Source: Saccharopolyspora shandongensis (GTDB lineage Bacteria > Actinomycetota > Actinomycetes > Mycobacteriales > Pseudonocardiaceae). From it: a stretch of DNA of 64,000 bases. The translations under genes and the position numbers were made by a program. Location: positions 98,549-162,548 of the forward strand of contig NZ_FNOK01000016.1 of assembly GCF_900106995.1 (NCBI RefSeq), in the 5' to 3' direction. Under the pieces are notes generated by a model. That model was not told the DNA's origin, ran no database searches, and saw only the letters and a list, made by a program, of their open reading frames with translations. Positions 33,648 to 42,764 of this stretch are shown here, in pieces (the stretch's first letter is position 1; the number at the start of each line of letters is the position of its first letter).

Positions 33648-36600
33648 TTGGTCGCGCCGGTGCTGGCGGTGTTGGTCTGTCACGACGGCGAATCGTGGCT
33701 GCCGGAGGTTCTCGCAGCGCTGGGCGACCTGACGGAGAAGCCGCGGCACGTGGTGGCCGTCGACACCGGCTCGACCGATCGCACCGCGGAACTCCTGGCG
33801 CGGGCGCGCGGGAATCGAGTCGTCGACGACGTGCTCACGATGCCGCGTGACACCCGGTTCGGCGCCGCCGTCGCGGAAGCCCTGGCGCACGCGACCAAGC
33901 AGCGAGCCGATCCGGGCCGCTGGTTGTGGCTGCTGCACGACGATTCCGCACCTGAGCCGGAATGCCTGGAACGCTTGCTGCGCGCCGCCGAGGAGGATTC
34001 GGCTGCGGCGCTGCTCGGCCCGCTCGGGTTGGACTGGGCGGATCCCCGGCTGGTGGTGGACGCGGGCCTGAGCACCGATGCCGCCGGGAACCGGCAGACC
34101 GGCATCGGACCGTCCGAACTGGACCCGGAACTCGTCGGCGAAACGCCCCCGGCGTCCGGTGTGCTGGCGGTGACCACGGCCGGTGCGTTGGTGCGGCGCG
34201 ATGTCTTCGAGCAGCTCGGCGGTTTCGACGCGGATCTCGGCGGCAGCGCGGACGTCGACCTGGGCTGGCGGATCAACCTGGACGGGCACGGCGTCCGGTG
34301 GGTTCCCGGGGCGCGGATGCGGCATGCGGCCGCGAAGCGCGGCCCCCAGGCGGGGGAGCGGGCCGATCAGGTTCGCACGTTCTTGGTGAACGCGCCGGTG
34401 TGGGCGTTCCTGCTCGGCCTGCCGCGGCTGTTCTGCCTGGCTTTGCTGCGGATGTGCGGCTTTGCGGCGACGCGGCGGTGGAGCGAGGCGGGCGCCGAGT
34501 TCTCGGTGCTGCGCGGTTTGCTCGGCGGGCGGTTGAAACTGCTGGCCGGCCGGGCTTCGCGCGCTGCGACGATCCCGGTCCGGCACGGCGTCCGAGGACT
34601 GTTCACGAGCCGGTCGGCGCGGTTGCGGAACTGGGCGCGCACCTCGTTCGAGGGCCTGGTCCGAGAACGGGTGCGGCGCGATCTGGCCTTGGGCCGGGAG
34701 CGAACGGGCTGGCTCATCAAGGCCGATGCCGAAGCGCCGCGGCCCGATAAGCCGGGCCGGTCGGGGCTGGTCGTGGTGCCGGTGCCGGACATCGGCGCGC
34801 CGAAGCCGTCGCCGTCGAAGCGGGACGAGATCCGGCGGGACCTGCTGCTCGTGCCGGTCGACCGCTGGCGGGTGCTGCGCGAACTGGTGCTGACGCCGCC
34901 CGTGGTGCTGACGGCGTTGCTGGTGCTGTTCGCCCTCGTCACCAACGGATTGATCGCCGACCGCTTCGGGGCCGGTCTGCAAGGCGGCCGGATGCTGCCG
35001 GTGGCCGACCTGGCGACGACATGGCGCGACTACCTGGCGGCCTGGCACCCGGTCAACGGCGGCACCGGTGCACCGGCTTCCCCGTCGCTGCTGGTGCTGG
35101 CGCTGCTCGGCACTGTCCTAGGTGGACCGTCGGTGGTGGCGTCGGTGCTGCTGCTGTTCGGCGCTCCACTGGCGGGCATCAGCGGTTACCTCGCGACGCG
35201 CGCGCTCCCGGTGTCGCGTCTGCGGCGAGCCGTCGCGGCCGGGGCCTACGCCTTGTTGCCAGCGGCTTCGCTTTCGGCCGGGCAGGGCCGGTTGGACGTC
35301 GTGGTCGCGCACATCCTGGTTCCGCTGCTGCTCGCCGGGATCGTTTCGGTGCTCGGGCAGTCCGGCGGGAAGTGGTTGGGAACGGCGTGCCTGACGGCGC
35401 TGGGCCTCGCGGTGCTGGGCGCCTTCGCGCCGCTGCTGCACATCGCGTTCATCGTGCTGACGCTGATCGCCTTCGTCGTGCTGCCGAGCGCGGGTTCGCG
35501 CGATCGGCGCCGGGTGGCCGGGCTGGTGGCGGTGGCGTTGCTGTCTGTCGCGTGCCTGCTGCCGTGGCCCACGGTGCTCCTGCACCACCCGCAGATGTTG
35601 TTGCACGGGCTTGGCGCGCGGATCACCGAGGTCCCGGCGGGTGCCTGGCTGCTGGCGTTGAGCCCCGATGGGTCGCCGGCGAGCCTGGTCGGCGCGTTGT
35701 TCGCGCTCGCTGCGGTCGCCGCGCTGGTCACCGCTTGGTCGCCGCGGATGCTGCCGGGCGCGGCCGTCGCGATCTTCGGCTGGGCGCTGGCCGCGATGGT
35801 GGACGACCTCGCCGCCGAACCGATCACCGGCGGTCCGAGCACGACCGGCTGGACCGGCGGACCGCTGGTGATCGCCGCGGCCGGGTGCGGGTGGATCGTG
35901 CTGGTGGCGCGGAAACCGCGGGTGCCCGGCAAGATCCTGCTGCCGGTGCTGGTGGTCGGCCTGCTGGGGCTGACGACCGGGGCAGCCTTCGCCACGGTCG
36001 GCGGGCCGCTGCGCGCTCAGCAGATCACCGCGGCGGATCTGCCCGGTTCGCTGCTGGTCCTCGACCCCGGGCCGCAACCCGCGCGACTAATGGACGGCAC
36101 CGCACCCCGCTTCGGCGACGACGACGTCGCACCGGTCGACACGGCCATCGACTGGCTCCGCCGGGTCGACGACGACCTGCAGTCCGGCGATCCTGCGCGG
36201 ACGCGCGCCGCGCTCGCGGCGTCGGCGGCTCGCGGCGTCGGTTTCATCGCGGTACTGGACGATTCCCGGCTGCCGGAAGTCGCTGCGGGGCTGGTCGCCG
36301 AGCACGAGCGACTGCCCGACGGGCACCGTGTCCTGCGGCTGCTGCTGCCGAGCAGTCCGGTGGAGCTGCTCGGACCGGACCTCGCGCGGCAGGCGCGCAC
36401 CGAGCCCGCGCCGACACCGGAGGCGAGACCGTTGCAGGTGACCGCCGGGCTGCCCCTGTTCACGGTCCGGATGTCCGAGGGCGGTGCCGGCCGGGCGCTG
36501 GTCCTCGGCGCCGAGAACGAGCCCGGCTGGTACGCCCGGATCGACGGCCGGACGTTCCCGCTGGCCACGGCCTGGGGCCACCAGGTGGCGATCCCGCTGC

Positions 36601-36740
36601 CGGAGAACGCCGCCGAGGTCCAGGTCGGCTACACGGAGGTGCCGCGCACCGCATTCCTCGGCGTGCAGCTGGCGTTCGTCCTGTTCGCCCTCGTCGCGGC
36701 CTTCCCCGAACGTCGTCGTGCGAAGCCGAGGGCCGACTGA
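33648..36740 (+). CDS. Large membrane-bound family 2 glycosyltransferase
   Basis: 1030 residues. The first ~250 are a GT-A domain (VLAVLVCHDGESWLPEVLAAL, VDTGSTDRTAELL, LWLLHDDSAPEPE, a DVDLGWRINLDGHGV acceptor motif). A basic linker follows, then from ~residue 430 about ten to twelve hydrophobic segments (LTALLVLFALVTNGLI, SLLVLALLGTVLGG, HILVPLLLAGIVSVLG) and an extracytoplasmic C-terminal domain closing with a helix (AFLGVQLAFVLFALVAAF). This suggests a polymerising or flipping step for an envelope glycan. The TTG start is set by GGGAGGG (33637-33643) 4 nt upstream. Not a family I can name; no M. tuberculosis equivalent at this position is known to me. Confidence 0.88.
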   Translation: MVAPVLAVLVCHDGESWLPEVLAALGDLTEKPRHVVAVDTGSTDRTAELLARARGNRVVDDVLTMPRDTRFGAAVAEALAHATKQRADPGRWLWLLHDDSAPEPECLERLLRAAEEDSAAALLGPLGLDWADPRLVVDAGLSTDAAGNRQTGIGPSELDPELVGETPPASGVLAVTTAGALVRRDVFEQLGGFDADLGGSADVDLGWRINLDGHGVRWVPGARMRHAAAKRGPQAGERADQVRTFLVNAPVWAFLLGLPRLFCLALLRMCGFAATRRWSEAGAEFSVLRGLLGGRLKLLAGRASRAATIPVRHGVRGLFTSRSARLRNWARTSFEGLVRERVRRDLALGRERTGWLIKADAEAPRPDKPGRSGLVVVPVPDIGAPKPSPSKRDEIRRDLLLVPVDRWRVLRELVLTPPVVLTALLVLFALVTNGLIADRFGAGLQGGRMLPVADLATTWRDYLAAWHPVNGGTGAPASPSLLVLALLGTVLGGPSVVASVLLLFGAPLAGISGYLATRALPVSRLRRAVAAGAYALLPAASLSAGQGRLDVVVAHILVPLLLAGIVSVLGQSGGKWLGTACLTALGLAVLGAFAPLLHIAFIVLTLIAFVVLPSAGSRDRRRVAGLVAVALLSVACLLPWPTVLLHHPQMLLHGLGARITEVPAGAWLLALSPDGSPASLVGALFALAAVAALVTAWSPRMLPGAAVAIFGWALAAMVDDLAAEPITGGPSTTGWTGGPLVIAAAGCGWIVLVARKPRVPGKILLPVLVVGLLGLTTGAAFATVGGPLRAQQITAADLPGSLLVLDPGPQPARLMDGTAPRFGDDDVAPVDTAIDWLRRVDDDLQSGDPARTRAALAASAARGVGFIAVLDDSRLPEVAAGLVAEHERLPDGHRVLRLLLPSSPVELLGPDLARQARTEPAPTPEARPLQVTAGLPLFTVRMSEGGAGRALVLGAENEPGWYARIDGRTFPLATAWGHQVAIPLPENAAEVQVGYTEVPRTAFLGVQLAFVLFALVAAFPERRRAKPRAD

Positions 36741-36750
36741 GCAGGCGGGT

Positions 36751-36780
36751 TTTTCCCAATTTCGCCTGAAATTGGGAAAA
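36751..36780. terminator. Bidirectional terminator-like hairpin
   Basis: Perfect 13-nt arms TTTTCCCAATTTC and GAAATTGGGAAAA around GCCT, 10 bp after the GT2 stop and 28 bp before the stop of the convergent AhpD-like gene. T-tracts on the outside of both arms fit termination in either direction. The arms share CCCAATTT with the repeat at 17047-17070. Confidence 0.8.
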
Positions 36781-36807
36781 TCCGGTCCGGTGCGTCGCTT
36801 CGAATCG

Positions 36808-37278
36808 TCAGGCGGCGGTGCGCTCGTCGGTGTCCGGGACCTTCGCCGTGCTGAGCGCGATGCGGTTCCAGGTGTTGATGGTGAAGATCAGCGCGAGCAG
36901 CCGGGCCAGCTCCGGCTCCGCGAAGTGCTCCGCGGCGCGGGCGTAGACGTCGGCAGGCACGCCGCCGTGGGACACCAGCGTGACGGCCTCGGTCAGCTCC
37001 AGCGCGGCCCGCTCGGCCTCGGTGAAGAAGCCGGAGGCTTCCCGCCACACCTGCACCATGTGCAGCCGCTCTTCGCTCTCCCCGGCCTTGCGGGCGTCAG
37101 TGGTGTGCATGTGCAGGCAGTACGCGCAGCCGTTGAGCTGGGACGCGCGGATCTGGACGAGCTCGACCAGCACGGGGTCGAGGCCTTCCCGCGCCGCGGT
37201 GTCGAACCCGATCAGGGCCTTGAACGCCTTCGGCGCGGACTTCGCGAAGTTGAGTCGCTTGGTTTCGCTGTTCGTCAT
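36808..37278 (-). CDS. AhpD-like / carboxymuconolactone decarboxylase family protein
   Basis: 156 residues from ATG 37278 ([11 protein letters not shown]); GTG 37287 is an alternative three codons earlier. The redox motif GCAYCLHMH holds CxxC plus the nearby His of AhpD-like alkylhydroperoxidases, and [10 protein letters not shown] before it is diagnostic. Probably a cytosolic thiol peroxidase-like protein dealing with hydroperoxides. TAGCGT lies 7 nt upstream on the minus strand (leaderless candidate). It is divergent from the MocR regulator across 47 bp, which likely controls it. Confidence 0.88.
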   Translation of the reverse strand: MTNSETKRLNFAKSAPKAFKALIGFDTAAREGLDPVLVELVQIRASQLNGCAYCLHMHTTDARKAGESEERLHMVQVWREASGFFTEAERAALELTEAVTLVSHGGVPADVYARAAEHFAEPELARLLALIFTINTWNRIALSTAKVPDTDERTAA

Positions 37279-37325
37279 GCGCTTCACGCTATGGCGAGAA
37301 TCGACCGGCCGTAGAGTGCATTCAC

Positions 37326-38750
37326 GTGTCAGATTCTTGGGTCAATTCGGCCGAGCGGGCGGGCAGCGACCTGCACCTGGACCTGTCGGGCCCGGGCAGT
37401 CGCCGGTCGGTGCTCATGGGTGCCCTGCGGGACGCGATCCGATCCGGGCGGCTGGCGCCGGGCACCCGGCTGCCGCCGTACCGCTCGCTGGCCGCGGATC
37501 TGGGCCTCGCCCGCAACACGGTCGCCGCCGCCTACGCCGAGCTCATCGCGGAGGGCTGGCTGACCGCCCGCCAAGGCTCCGGCACCCGCGTCGCGCAGCG
37601 CGCCGAACCGCGCAAACCAACCCGTGCGCCGAAAGAAGCGCGAAGCGTCCCGGCGCCGGTGCACAACCTGCGGCAAGGCCAGCCGGACGCTGCATCGTTC
37701 CCGCGCACCGCCTGGCTGGCCGCGGCCCGGCGAGCCATCAACGCCGCGCCGAACGAGGCCTTCGGCCCCGGCGACCCGCAAGGCAGGCCCGAGTTGCGGC
37801 GCGCGCTCGCCGACTACCTCTCGCGGGTCCGCGGCGTGCGGGCGCGGCCGGACCAGATCGTGATCTGCTCCGGCTTCGCGCACGCGCTGCGCCTGCTGTT
37901 CCCCGGCGTCCTGCGCGGGCCGCTCGCCGTGGAGTCCTACGGCCTTGCCTTCCACCGCGAACTGCTGCACCAGGCGTCGATCAGGACGGTCCCGCTCGAA
38001 CTCGACGAGCACGGGCCCCGCGTCGACGAACTGCCGTCCCGCAAAGGAGTGCGCGCGGTGCTGCTGACGCCCGCGCACCAGTTCCCGACCGGCGGCCCGC
38101 TGCACCCGGCCCGGCGAGCCGCCGTCGTCGACTGGGCCAGGGCCCGCGACGGGCTGGTCCTGGAGGACGACTACGACGGTGAGTTCCGCTACGACCGCGA
38201 ACCGGTGGGCGCGGTGCAGGGCCTGGACCCGGACCGCGTGCTGTACATCGGTTCGGTCAGCAAGAGCCTGTCGCCTGCGGTTCGGCTCGGCTGGATGGTC
38301 CTGCCCGAGCACCTGGTCGACGACGTGCTGGCGGTCAAGGGTGAGCGCGAGGCCTGGGCCAGCGTCCTCGACCAGCTCACCCTCGCCGACTTCGTCGACT
38401 CCGGGCACTACGACCGCCACGTCCGCCGCATGCGGCAGCGCTACCGCCGCCGCCGCGACCAGCTCGTCGCGAGGCTCCTCGAACGTGCTCCGCAGGTCAC
38501 CGCGACCGGCGTCGCCGCAGGCTTGCACGCCGTGCTCCGCCTGCCCCCGGGCTCCGAGCGCTCCGCTGTCGCGGCCGCGGCCCGGCGGGGTCTCGCCCTC
38601 GACGGGCTCGCCGGCTTCCGCCACCCGGACGCCACGATGCCCGCGATGGACGGGCTGGTCGTCGGCTACGCCACGCCGCCCGAACACGCGTACGCCTCGG
38701 CACTGGATGTGCTGGTGGATGCGTTGGCGGAGCTCACTGGCCTTCGATGA
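37326..38750 (+). CDS. MocR/PdxR-type regulator (GntR HTH fused to aminotransferase-like domain)
   Basis: 474 residues. N-terminal winged helix of GntR type ([20 protein letters not shown], then [22 protein letters not shown]). From ~110 on, a fold-type I aminotransferase-like domain: [28 protein letters not shown], and the PLP lysine in [16 protein letters not shown]. MocR proteins sense PLP-linked metabolites and typically regulate a divergent gene. Here that is the AhpD-like gene 47 bp away, an unusual target. The start GTG 37326 is 8 nt from TAGAGT. Its last 17 bp overlap the convergent gene at 38734. Confidence 0.9.
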   Translation: MSDSWVNSAERAGSDLHLDLSGPGSRRSVLMGALRDAIRSGRLAPGTRLPPYRSLAADLGLARNTVAAAYAELIAEGWLTARQGSGTRVAQRAEPRKPTRAPKEARSVPAPVHNLRQGQPDAASFPRTAWLAAARRAINAAPNEAFGPGDPQGRPELRRALADYLSRVRGVRARPDQIVICSGFAHALRLLFPGVLRGPLAVESYGLAFHRELLHQASIRTVPLELDEHGPRVDELPSRKGVRAVLLTPAHQFPTGGPLHPARRAAVVDWARARDGLVLEDDYDGEFRYDREPVGAVQGLDPDRVLYIGSVSKSLSPAVRLGWMVLPEHLVDDVLAVKGEREAWASVLDQLTLADFVDSGHYDRHVRRMRQRYRRRRDQLVARLLERAPQVTATGVAAGLHAVLRLPPGSERSAVAAAARRGLALDGLAGFRHPDATMPAMDGLVVGYATPPEHAYASALDVLVDALAELTGLR

Positions 38751-39207
38751 CGTCGGGGTCCAGGCCGAGATAGGTCGCGACCTGCTCGACGAGCACGTCG
38801 TGCAGCAGGTCCGCCATGTCCGTGCCGTCGCGGGCCCGCGCTTCCAGCGGCCGCCGGTACAGCACGATGCGCGCCCGGGTGGGCAGGCCGCGCCGGTCCA
38901 CGCCCGCCGGGACGAGCCGGGCCAGCGGCACGTTGGCGTCCACCACCACGTCGTCGTCCCAGACCAGCTTCTCCGGGGTGGTGCTGGTGATCTCGGGCAC
39001 CTCGTCGACGGCCACGTCGAGCTGGGTCAGCTCCGCGTGCCAGCGCTGTTCGATCGGTTCGAGCGCCTCCAGCACCAGCGCGTCGAACCGCTGCGAGCGG
39101 CTGCGCGATACCGGAACCGAGGACGGGTACAGCGGTCCGCGCAGGCCACGGCCCCGCCGGTCCCGGCGGAAGCGGCTTCGACGCCGAGATCCACGTGCGG
39201 TCACCAC
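38734..39207 (-). CDS. Zincin-like family protein (Rv3259-like) without a visible zinc motif
   Basis: 157 residues. Family assignment to the actinobacterial metallopeptidase-like proteins (PF06262 type) rests on the place next to DUF3499, the basic N-terminus, [12 protein letters not shown] and the C-terminal [13 protein letters not shown]. In active relatives this last helix reads roughly VLVHEIGHYFGLD. Here the HExxH positions read EQVAT, so none of the three catalytic or zinc-binding residues is present. Probably not a protease. It is divergent from DUF3499 and overlaps the end of the MocR gene. Confidence 0.75.
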   Translation of the reverse strand: MVTARGSRRRSRFRRDRRGRGLRGPLYPSSVPVSRSRSQRFDALVLEALEPIEQRWHAELTQLDVAVDEVPEITSTTPEKLVWDDDVVVDANVPLARLVPAGVDRRGLPTRARIVLYRRPLEARARDGTDMADLLHDVLVEQVATYLGLDPDVIEGQ

Positions 39208-39469
39208 GGGCCGAGGGTACGCCTTCGGCGGTCAAGGTCGGGACAAGCGTCGGGAGGATTCGCGTTGCGCCACCCGCCACGCCCCGGACCGCGCGCGACC
39301 TCGATCGTCGCCGGGCTCCGGAGACGGGACAACCCGCGCAAATCGATCACCGCGCCGCTGGCTGTTCGCGCAGAGCTGACTGCCGGAAACCGGTGCTCGG
39401 GCGGGCTGTCGCGAGCGGTTTCCGCGTGCCTGCGCCGCGCGCCGGAGTGAGGGCGCTATCGTGCGTGTC

Positions 39470-39829
39470 GTGCGGAGCGTGAGGCGTTGCTCGCGGACCG
39501 GGTGTACCAACCCGGCCGTCGCCACGCTCACTTATGCCTACGCGGACTCCACCGCGGTCGTCGGCCCGCTCGCCACCTACGCCGAACCGCACAGCTACGA
39601 CCTGTGCGAAGCGCACGCGCTGCGGCTCACCGTGCCGAAGGGCTGGGAGGTCGTGCGGCACGAAGGCGAATTCGCGCCACCGGAACCGTCCGACGACGAC
39701 CTGACCGCGTTAGCGGAGGCCGTGCGGGAGGCCGGCAGACCGGACCGGCCGGTGGAGGCCCAGGGCCTTGCCCCGGGCGGCAGCCGGCGCGGACACCTGC
39801 GGGCGCTGCCCGATCCGATCGACGAGTGA
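39470..39829 (+). CDS. DUF3499 family protein
   Basis: 119 residues from GTG 39470 (VRSVRRCSRTGCTNPAVATL). The N-terminal CSRTGC and a later YDLCEAHALRLTVPKGWEVV form a small Cys/His zinc-ribbon-like unit typical of DUF3499, an actinobacterial family of unknown function. TATCGT (39457-39462) is 7 nt upstream, so the message is probably leaderless; GTG 39461 in the same frame would lie inside the -10 box. Conserved position next to phosphomannomutase (compare Rv3258c). Confidence 0.88.
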   Translation: MRSVRRCSRTGCTNPAVATLTYAYADSTAVVGPLATYAEPHSYDLCEAHALRLTVPKGWEVVRHEGEFAPPEPSDDDLTALAEAVREAGRPDRPVEAQGLAPGGSRRGHLRALPDPIDE

Positions 39830-39936
39830 ATAGATCGTGACGAACAGCTCGCGTGTGCCGAGCTGGCGCCACCGCGCCCTCGATCGCCGGTAGGCTTCGA
39901 GCCACGTCGTCGGAGGCGGAACAGGGAGGGTGCAGC

Positions 39937-41286
39937 GTGCGGGACCTGTCGGGGATCGTCAAGGCCTACGACATCCGCGGGGTGGTCGGTGACGGCCTGG
40001 ACGCCGACGTGGTGCGGGAGATCGGCGCAGCCTTCACCCGGCTCGTGGGCGGCCCGGCGGTGGTCATCGGGCACGACATGCGGGAATCCTCGCCGGGACT
40101 CGCCGCGGCGTTCGCCGAAGGTGTCACCGGCCAGGGTGTCGATGTGATCAACATCGGCCTGGCCAGCACCGACATGCTGTACTTCGCCTCGGGGCGGCTC
40201 GACCTGCCCGGCGCGATGTTCACCGCCAGCCACAACCCGGCCCGCTACAACGGCATCAAGCTGTGCCGCGCCGGGGCCGCCCCGGTCGGCCAGGACAGCG
40301 GCCTGTCCGAGATCAAGGAGCTGGTCGCGCACGGCGTGCCGGAGTTCCTGGGCGCCAAGGGCGCTACCACCCAGCGCGACCTCGTCGACGAGTACGCCGC
40401 CTTCCTGCGCGAACTGGTCGACATCAGCGGCATCCGCCCGCTGAAGGTCGTGGTCGACGCGGGCAACGGGATGGGCGGGCACACGGTGCCGACCGTCTTC
40501 GACGGCCTGCCGATCGAGCTGGTGCCGATGTACTTCGAGCTGGACGGCACCTTCCCCAACCACGAGGCAAACCCGCTCGACCCGGCGAACCTGGTCGACC
40601 TGCAGGCGAAGGTCCGCGAGGTCGGAGCCGACGCCGGGCTGGCCTTCGACGGCGACGCCGACCGCTGCTTCGTGGTCGACGAGCGCGCCGAGCCGGTCTC
40701 GCCGAGCGCGATCACCGCGCTGGTCGCGGTGCGCGAGCTGGCCAAGGAGCCCGGCGGGACGGTCATCTACAACCTGATCACCTCCAAGGCCGTGCCCGAG
40801 ATCGTCGCCGGGCACGGCGGCAAGCCGGTGCGCACCCGGGTCGGGCATTCGTTCATCAAGCAGACGATGGCCGAGACCGGGGCGATCTTCGGCGGCGAGC
40901 ACTCCGCGCACTACTACTTCCGCGACTTCTGGCGCGCCGACTCCGGCATGCTCGCCGCGCTGCACGTGCTCGCCGCTCTCGGCGGCCAGGACCAGCCGCT
41001 GTCGGAACTGATGGCCGACTACTCGCGGTACGCCGCCTCCGGCGAGATCAACTCCACCGTCGACGACCAGCAGGCCCGGATGCGCGCCGTCGCCGAGGCC
41101 TTCGGTGACCGCAATGGCGCTCGTGTGGACGAGCTCGACGGGCTTACCGTGGAGCTGGCGGACGGCTCTTGGTTCAACCTGCGCCCGTCCAACACCGAAC
41201 CGCTGCTCCGGCTCAACGTGGAGGCAAGGGACACTGACGCCATGGCCGCGCTGCGCGATGAGGTGCTGGCAGTCGTCCGAGGATGA
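39937..41286 (+). CDS. manB: Phosphomannomutase / phosphoglucomutase
   Basis: 449 residues; interconverts mannose-6-phosphate and mannose-1-phosphate. The active-site serine loop is MFTASHNPARYNG, the metal loop LAFDGDADRCFVVDE, the sugar-binding loop FGGEHSAHYYF and the phosphate-binding loop RPSNTEPLLRLN, in the correct order. GTG 39937 is chosen because AGGGAGGG (39923-39930) stands 6 nt before it; the longer frame from 39853 has no support. Supplies mannose-1-phosphate for the guanylyltransferase encoded at 26296 and shares a pathway with ManA downstream. Confidence 0.94.
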   Translation: MRDLSGIVKAYDIRGVVGDGLDADVVREIGAAFTRLVGGPAVVIGHDMRESSPGLAAAFAEGVTGQGVDVINIGLASTDMLYFASGRLDLPGAMFTASHNPARYNGIKLCRAGAAPVGQDSGLSEIKELVAHGVPEFLGAKGATTQRDLVDEYAAFLRELVDISGIRPLKVVVDAGNGMGGHTVPTVFDGLPIELVPMYFELDGTFPNHEANPLDPANLVDLQAKVREVGADAGLAFDGDADRCFVVDERAEPVSPSAITALVAVRELAKEPGGTVIYNLITSKAVPEIVAGHGGKPVRTRVGHSFIKQTMAETGAIFGGEHSAHYYFRDFWRADSGMLAALHVLAALGGQDQPLSELMADYSRYAASGEINSTVDDQQARMRAVAEAFGDRNGARVDELDGLTVELADGSWFNLRPSNTEPLLRLNVEARDTDAMAALRDEVLAVVRG

Positions 41287-41357
41287 CGACCCGGCGTCGC
41301 CGCGATGGCCGTCGGTGCGTGCCCGCGAGGTCGGCGCGGGTGAGTTTGGGAGGAAAA

Positions 41358-41573
41358 GTGGCCGTTGACCTGCAACCACAGCTGTTGGAGATCCTGGCAT
41401 GCCCGTGCCCGGAGCACGCGCCGTTGCGGCCGGGGCTCGGCGATGACGCGCAGGCCGACTACCTGACCTGCACCTCCTGCGGCCGTGGTTTCCCGGTCCG
41501 GGACGGAATTCCGGTGCTCTTGCTGGACGAGGCGGTCGGGGGGCCGGCCCCCGGCGCGGCCGGGGAGGGGTGA
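41358..41573 (+). CDS. Trm112-like small zinc-ribbon protein
   Basis: 71 residues from GTG 41358, preceded by GGGAGGAAAA. LLEILACPCPEHAPL and LTCTSCGRGFPVRDGIPVLL form the two Cys knuckles and the PVRDGIPVLL motif of Trm112/YcaR-type proteins. Bacterial members are small partners or scaffolds of unclear role; in eukaryotes they activate methyltransferases. The stop overlaps the next start (GTGA), making it part of the mannose operon. Confidence 0.87.
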   Translation: MAVDLQPQLLEILACPCPEHAPLRPGLGDDAQADYLTCTSCGRGFPVRDGIPVLLLDEAVGGPAPGAAGEG

Positions 41574-42658
41574 CTTTCGTGCTGGACGACAGTCTCTTCG
41601 ACGACCCGGCCAGGCTGGCCGATGTGGATTCCGGCGGCCTGCTGAGGCTCGCCGCGCTCTCCGGGGCGCAGGTCCGAGCCGCGGTGGAGAGCGCGGGCGA
41701 AGCGGACCTGGCCGAGCTCGCCGACGGGCGCCCGCGCGCCGTGGTGCTGCTGGTGCGGCCCGGCGTCGGCCCGGCGGTCTGCAGCCTGCTGGCGGCCCTG
41801 GCCGGGCCGCGATGCCCGGTCCCGCTGGTGATCGCCGAATCGGTCCCGGCGTGGGTCGGCGCGCTGGACGTCGTCTTCGCGCACACCGACGACGTCGGCG
41901 ACGTGCTGCTGGCCGAGTCGGTCTCGGTGGCCTGCCGCCGCGGGGCGTCGGTTGTTCTCGCCGCCCCGGCCGACGGCCCGGTCGCGGCCGCCGGTGCGGG
42001 CCGCGCCAAGTTGCTCCCGCCGCGCATCCCGGTGCCGCCGGCGCTGTCGTTCGCGCACGTCTTCGCGGCCGGGCTCAGCATGCTCGGTGCTCTCGGTCTG
42101 CTCAGCTTCGACGCCGAGAACCTGGCCGACGTGCTCGACAAGGAAGCCGAACGCGCGCACCCGAGCCACGAATCACTGGTCAACCCGGCGAAGTCGCTGG
42201 CGCTTCGGCTGGCCGACCGGGCCCCGCTGCTCTGGGGCCTCGACCCGGTGTCGACGGCGGTGGCGGCGCACGGCGCGTTCGCGCTCGGCTGCCACGCCGG
42301 CGTGGCCTGCGGCGTCGCCGACTACCCGCAGGCGGCCACCGAGCGGGCGCTGCACCGCGCCGCCGCCGCAGTCGGCTCCGAGGCGGACCTGTTCGCCGAC
42401 CCCGAGGACACCCCGGGGGCGCTGCTGCGCGTGTTCCTGGTCAGCGCGCGCTACGACGCGCGAGGGGAGGCCTTCGAGCGAGCCGCGACGCGGGACCTGC
42501 CCAGCGCGGACCTGGTCACGCCCGGCGAGTCGGTGGGCGACGACCCCGTGCTGCGATCCGCGGCGCTGGCCGCCCGGTTCGATCTGGCCGCCGTGTACCT
42601 GGGGCTGGCCGCCGGAACCTTGAACGGGCCCGGCTGGCCGGCGATGGCGGTGCACTGA
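41570..42658 (+). CDS. SIS-domain / TobH-like conserved protein
   Basis: 362 residues, equivalent in place to Rv3256c between phosphomannomutase and manA. A predicted sugar-isomerase-like fold: RPRAVVLLVRPGVGPAVCSLL and VPLVIAESVPAWVGALDVVFAHTDDVGD recall the SIS phosphosugar-binding strands, and PLLWGLDPVSTAVAAHGAF resembles the C-terminal part of bifunctional phosphoglucose/phosphomannose isomerases. Catalytic residues cannot be assigned. Coupled to the Trm112-like gene by a 4-bp overlap. Function unproven, probably linked to mannose-6-phosphate metabolism. Confidence 0.82.
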   Translation: MTFVLDDSLFDDPARLADVDSGGLLRLAALSGAQVRAAVESAGEADLAELADGRPRAVVLLVRPGVGPAVCSLLAALAGPRCPVPLVIAESVPAWVGALDVVFAHTDDVGDVLLAESVSVACRRGASVVLAAPADGPVAAAGAGRAKLLPPRIPVPPALSFAHVFAAGLSMLGALGLLSFDAENLADVLDKEAERAHPSHESLVNPAKSLALRLADRAPLLWGLDPVSTAVAAHGAFALGCHAGVACGVADYPQAATERALHRAAAAVGSEADLFADPEDTPGALLRVFLVSARYDARGEAFERAATRDLPSADLVTPGESVGDDPVLRSAALAARFDLAAVYLGLAAGTLNGPGWPAMAVH

Positions 42659-42764
42659 GGGAAAGTTCAGGGGATGCCCCGATGCCGCCCGCCGGTCGGG
42701 CGCGGTGTGCTGTGCTGGGCGTCGGGCACGAGCAGACGCTAGGACGAGGAAGCGAGAATCGACT

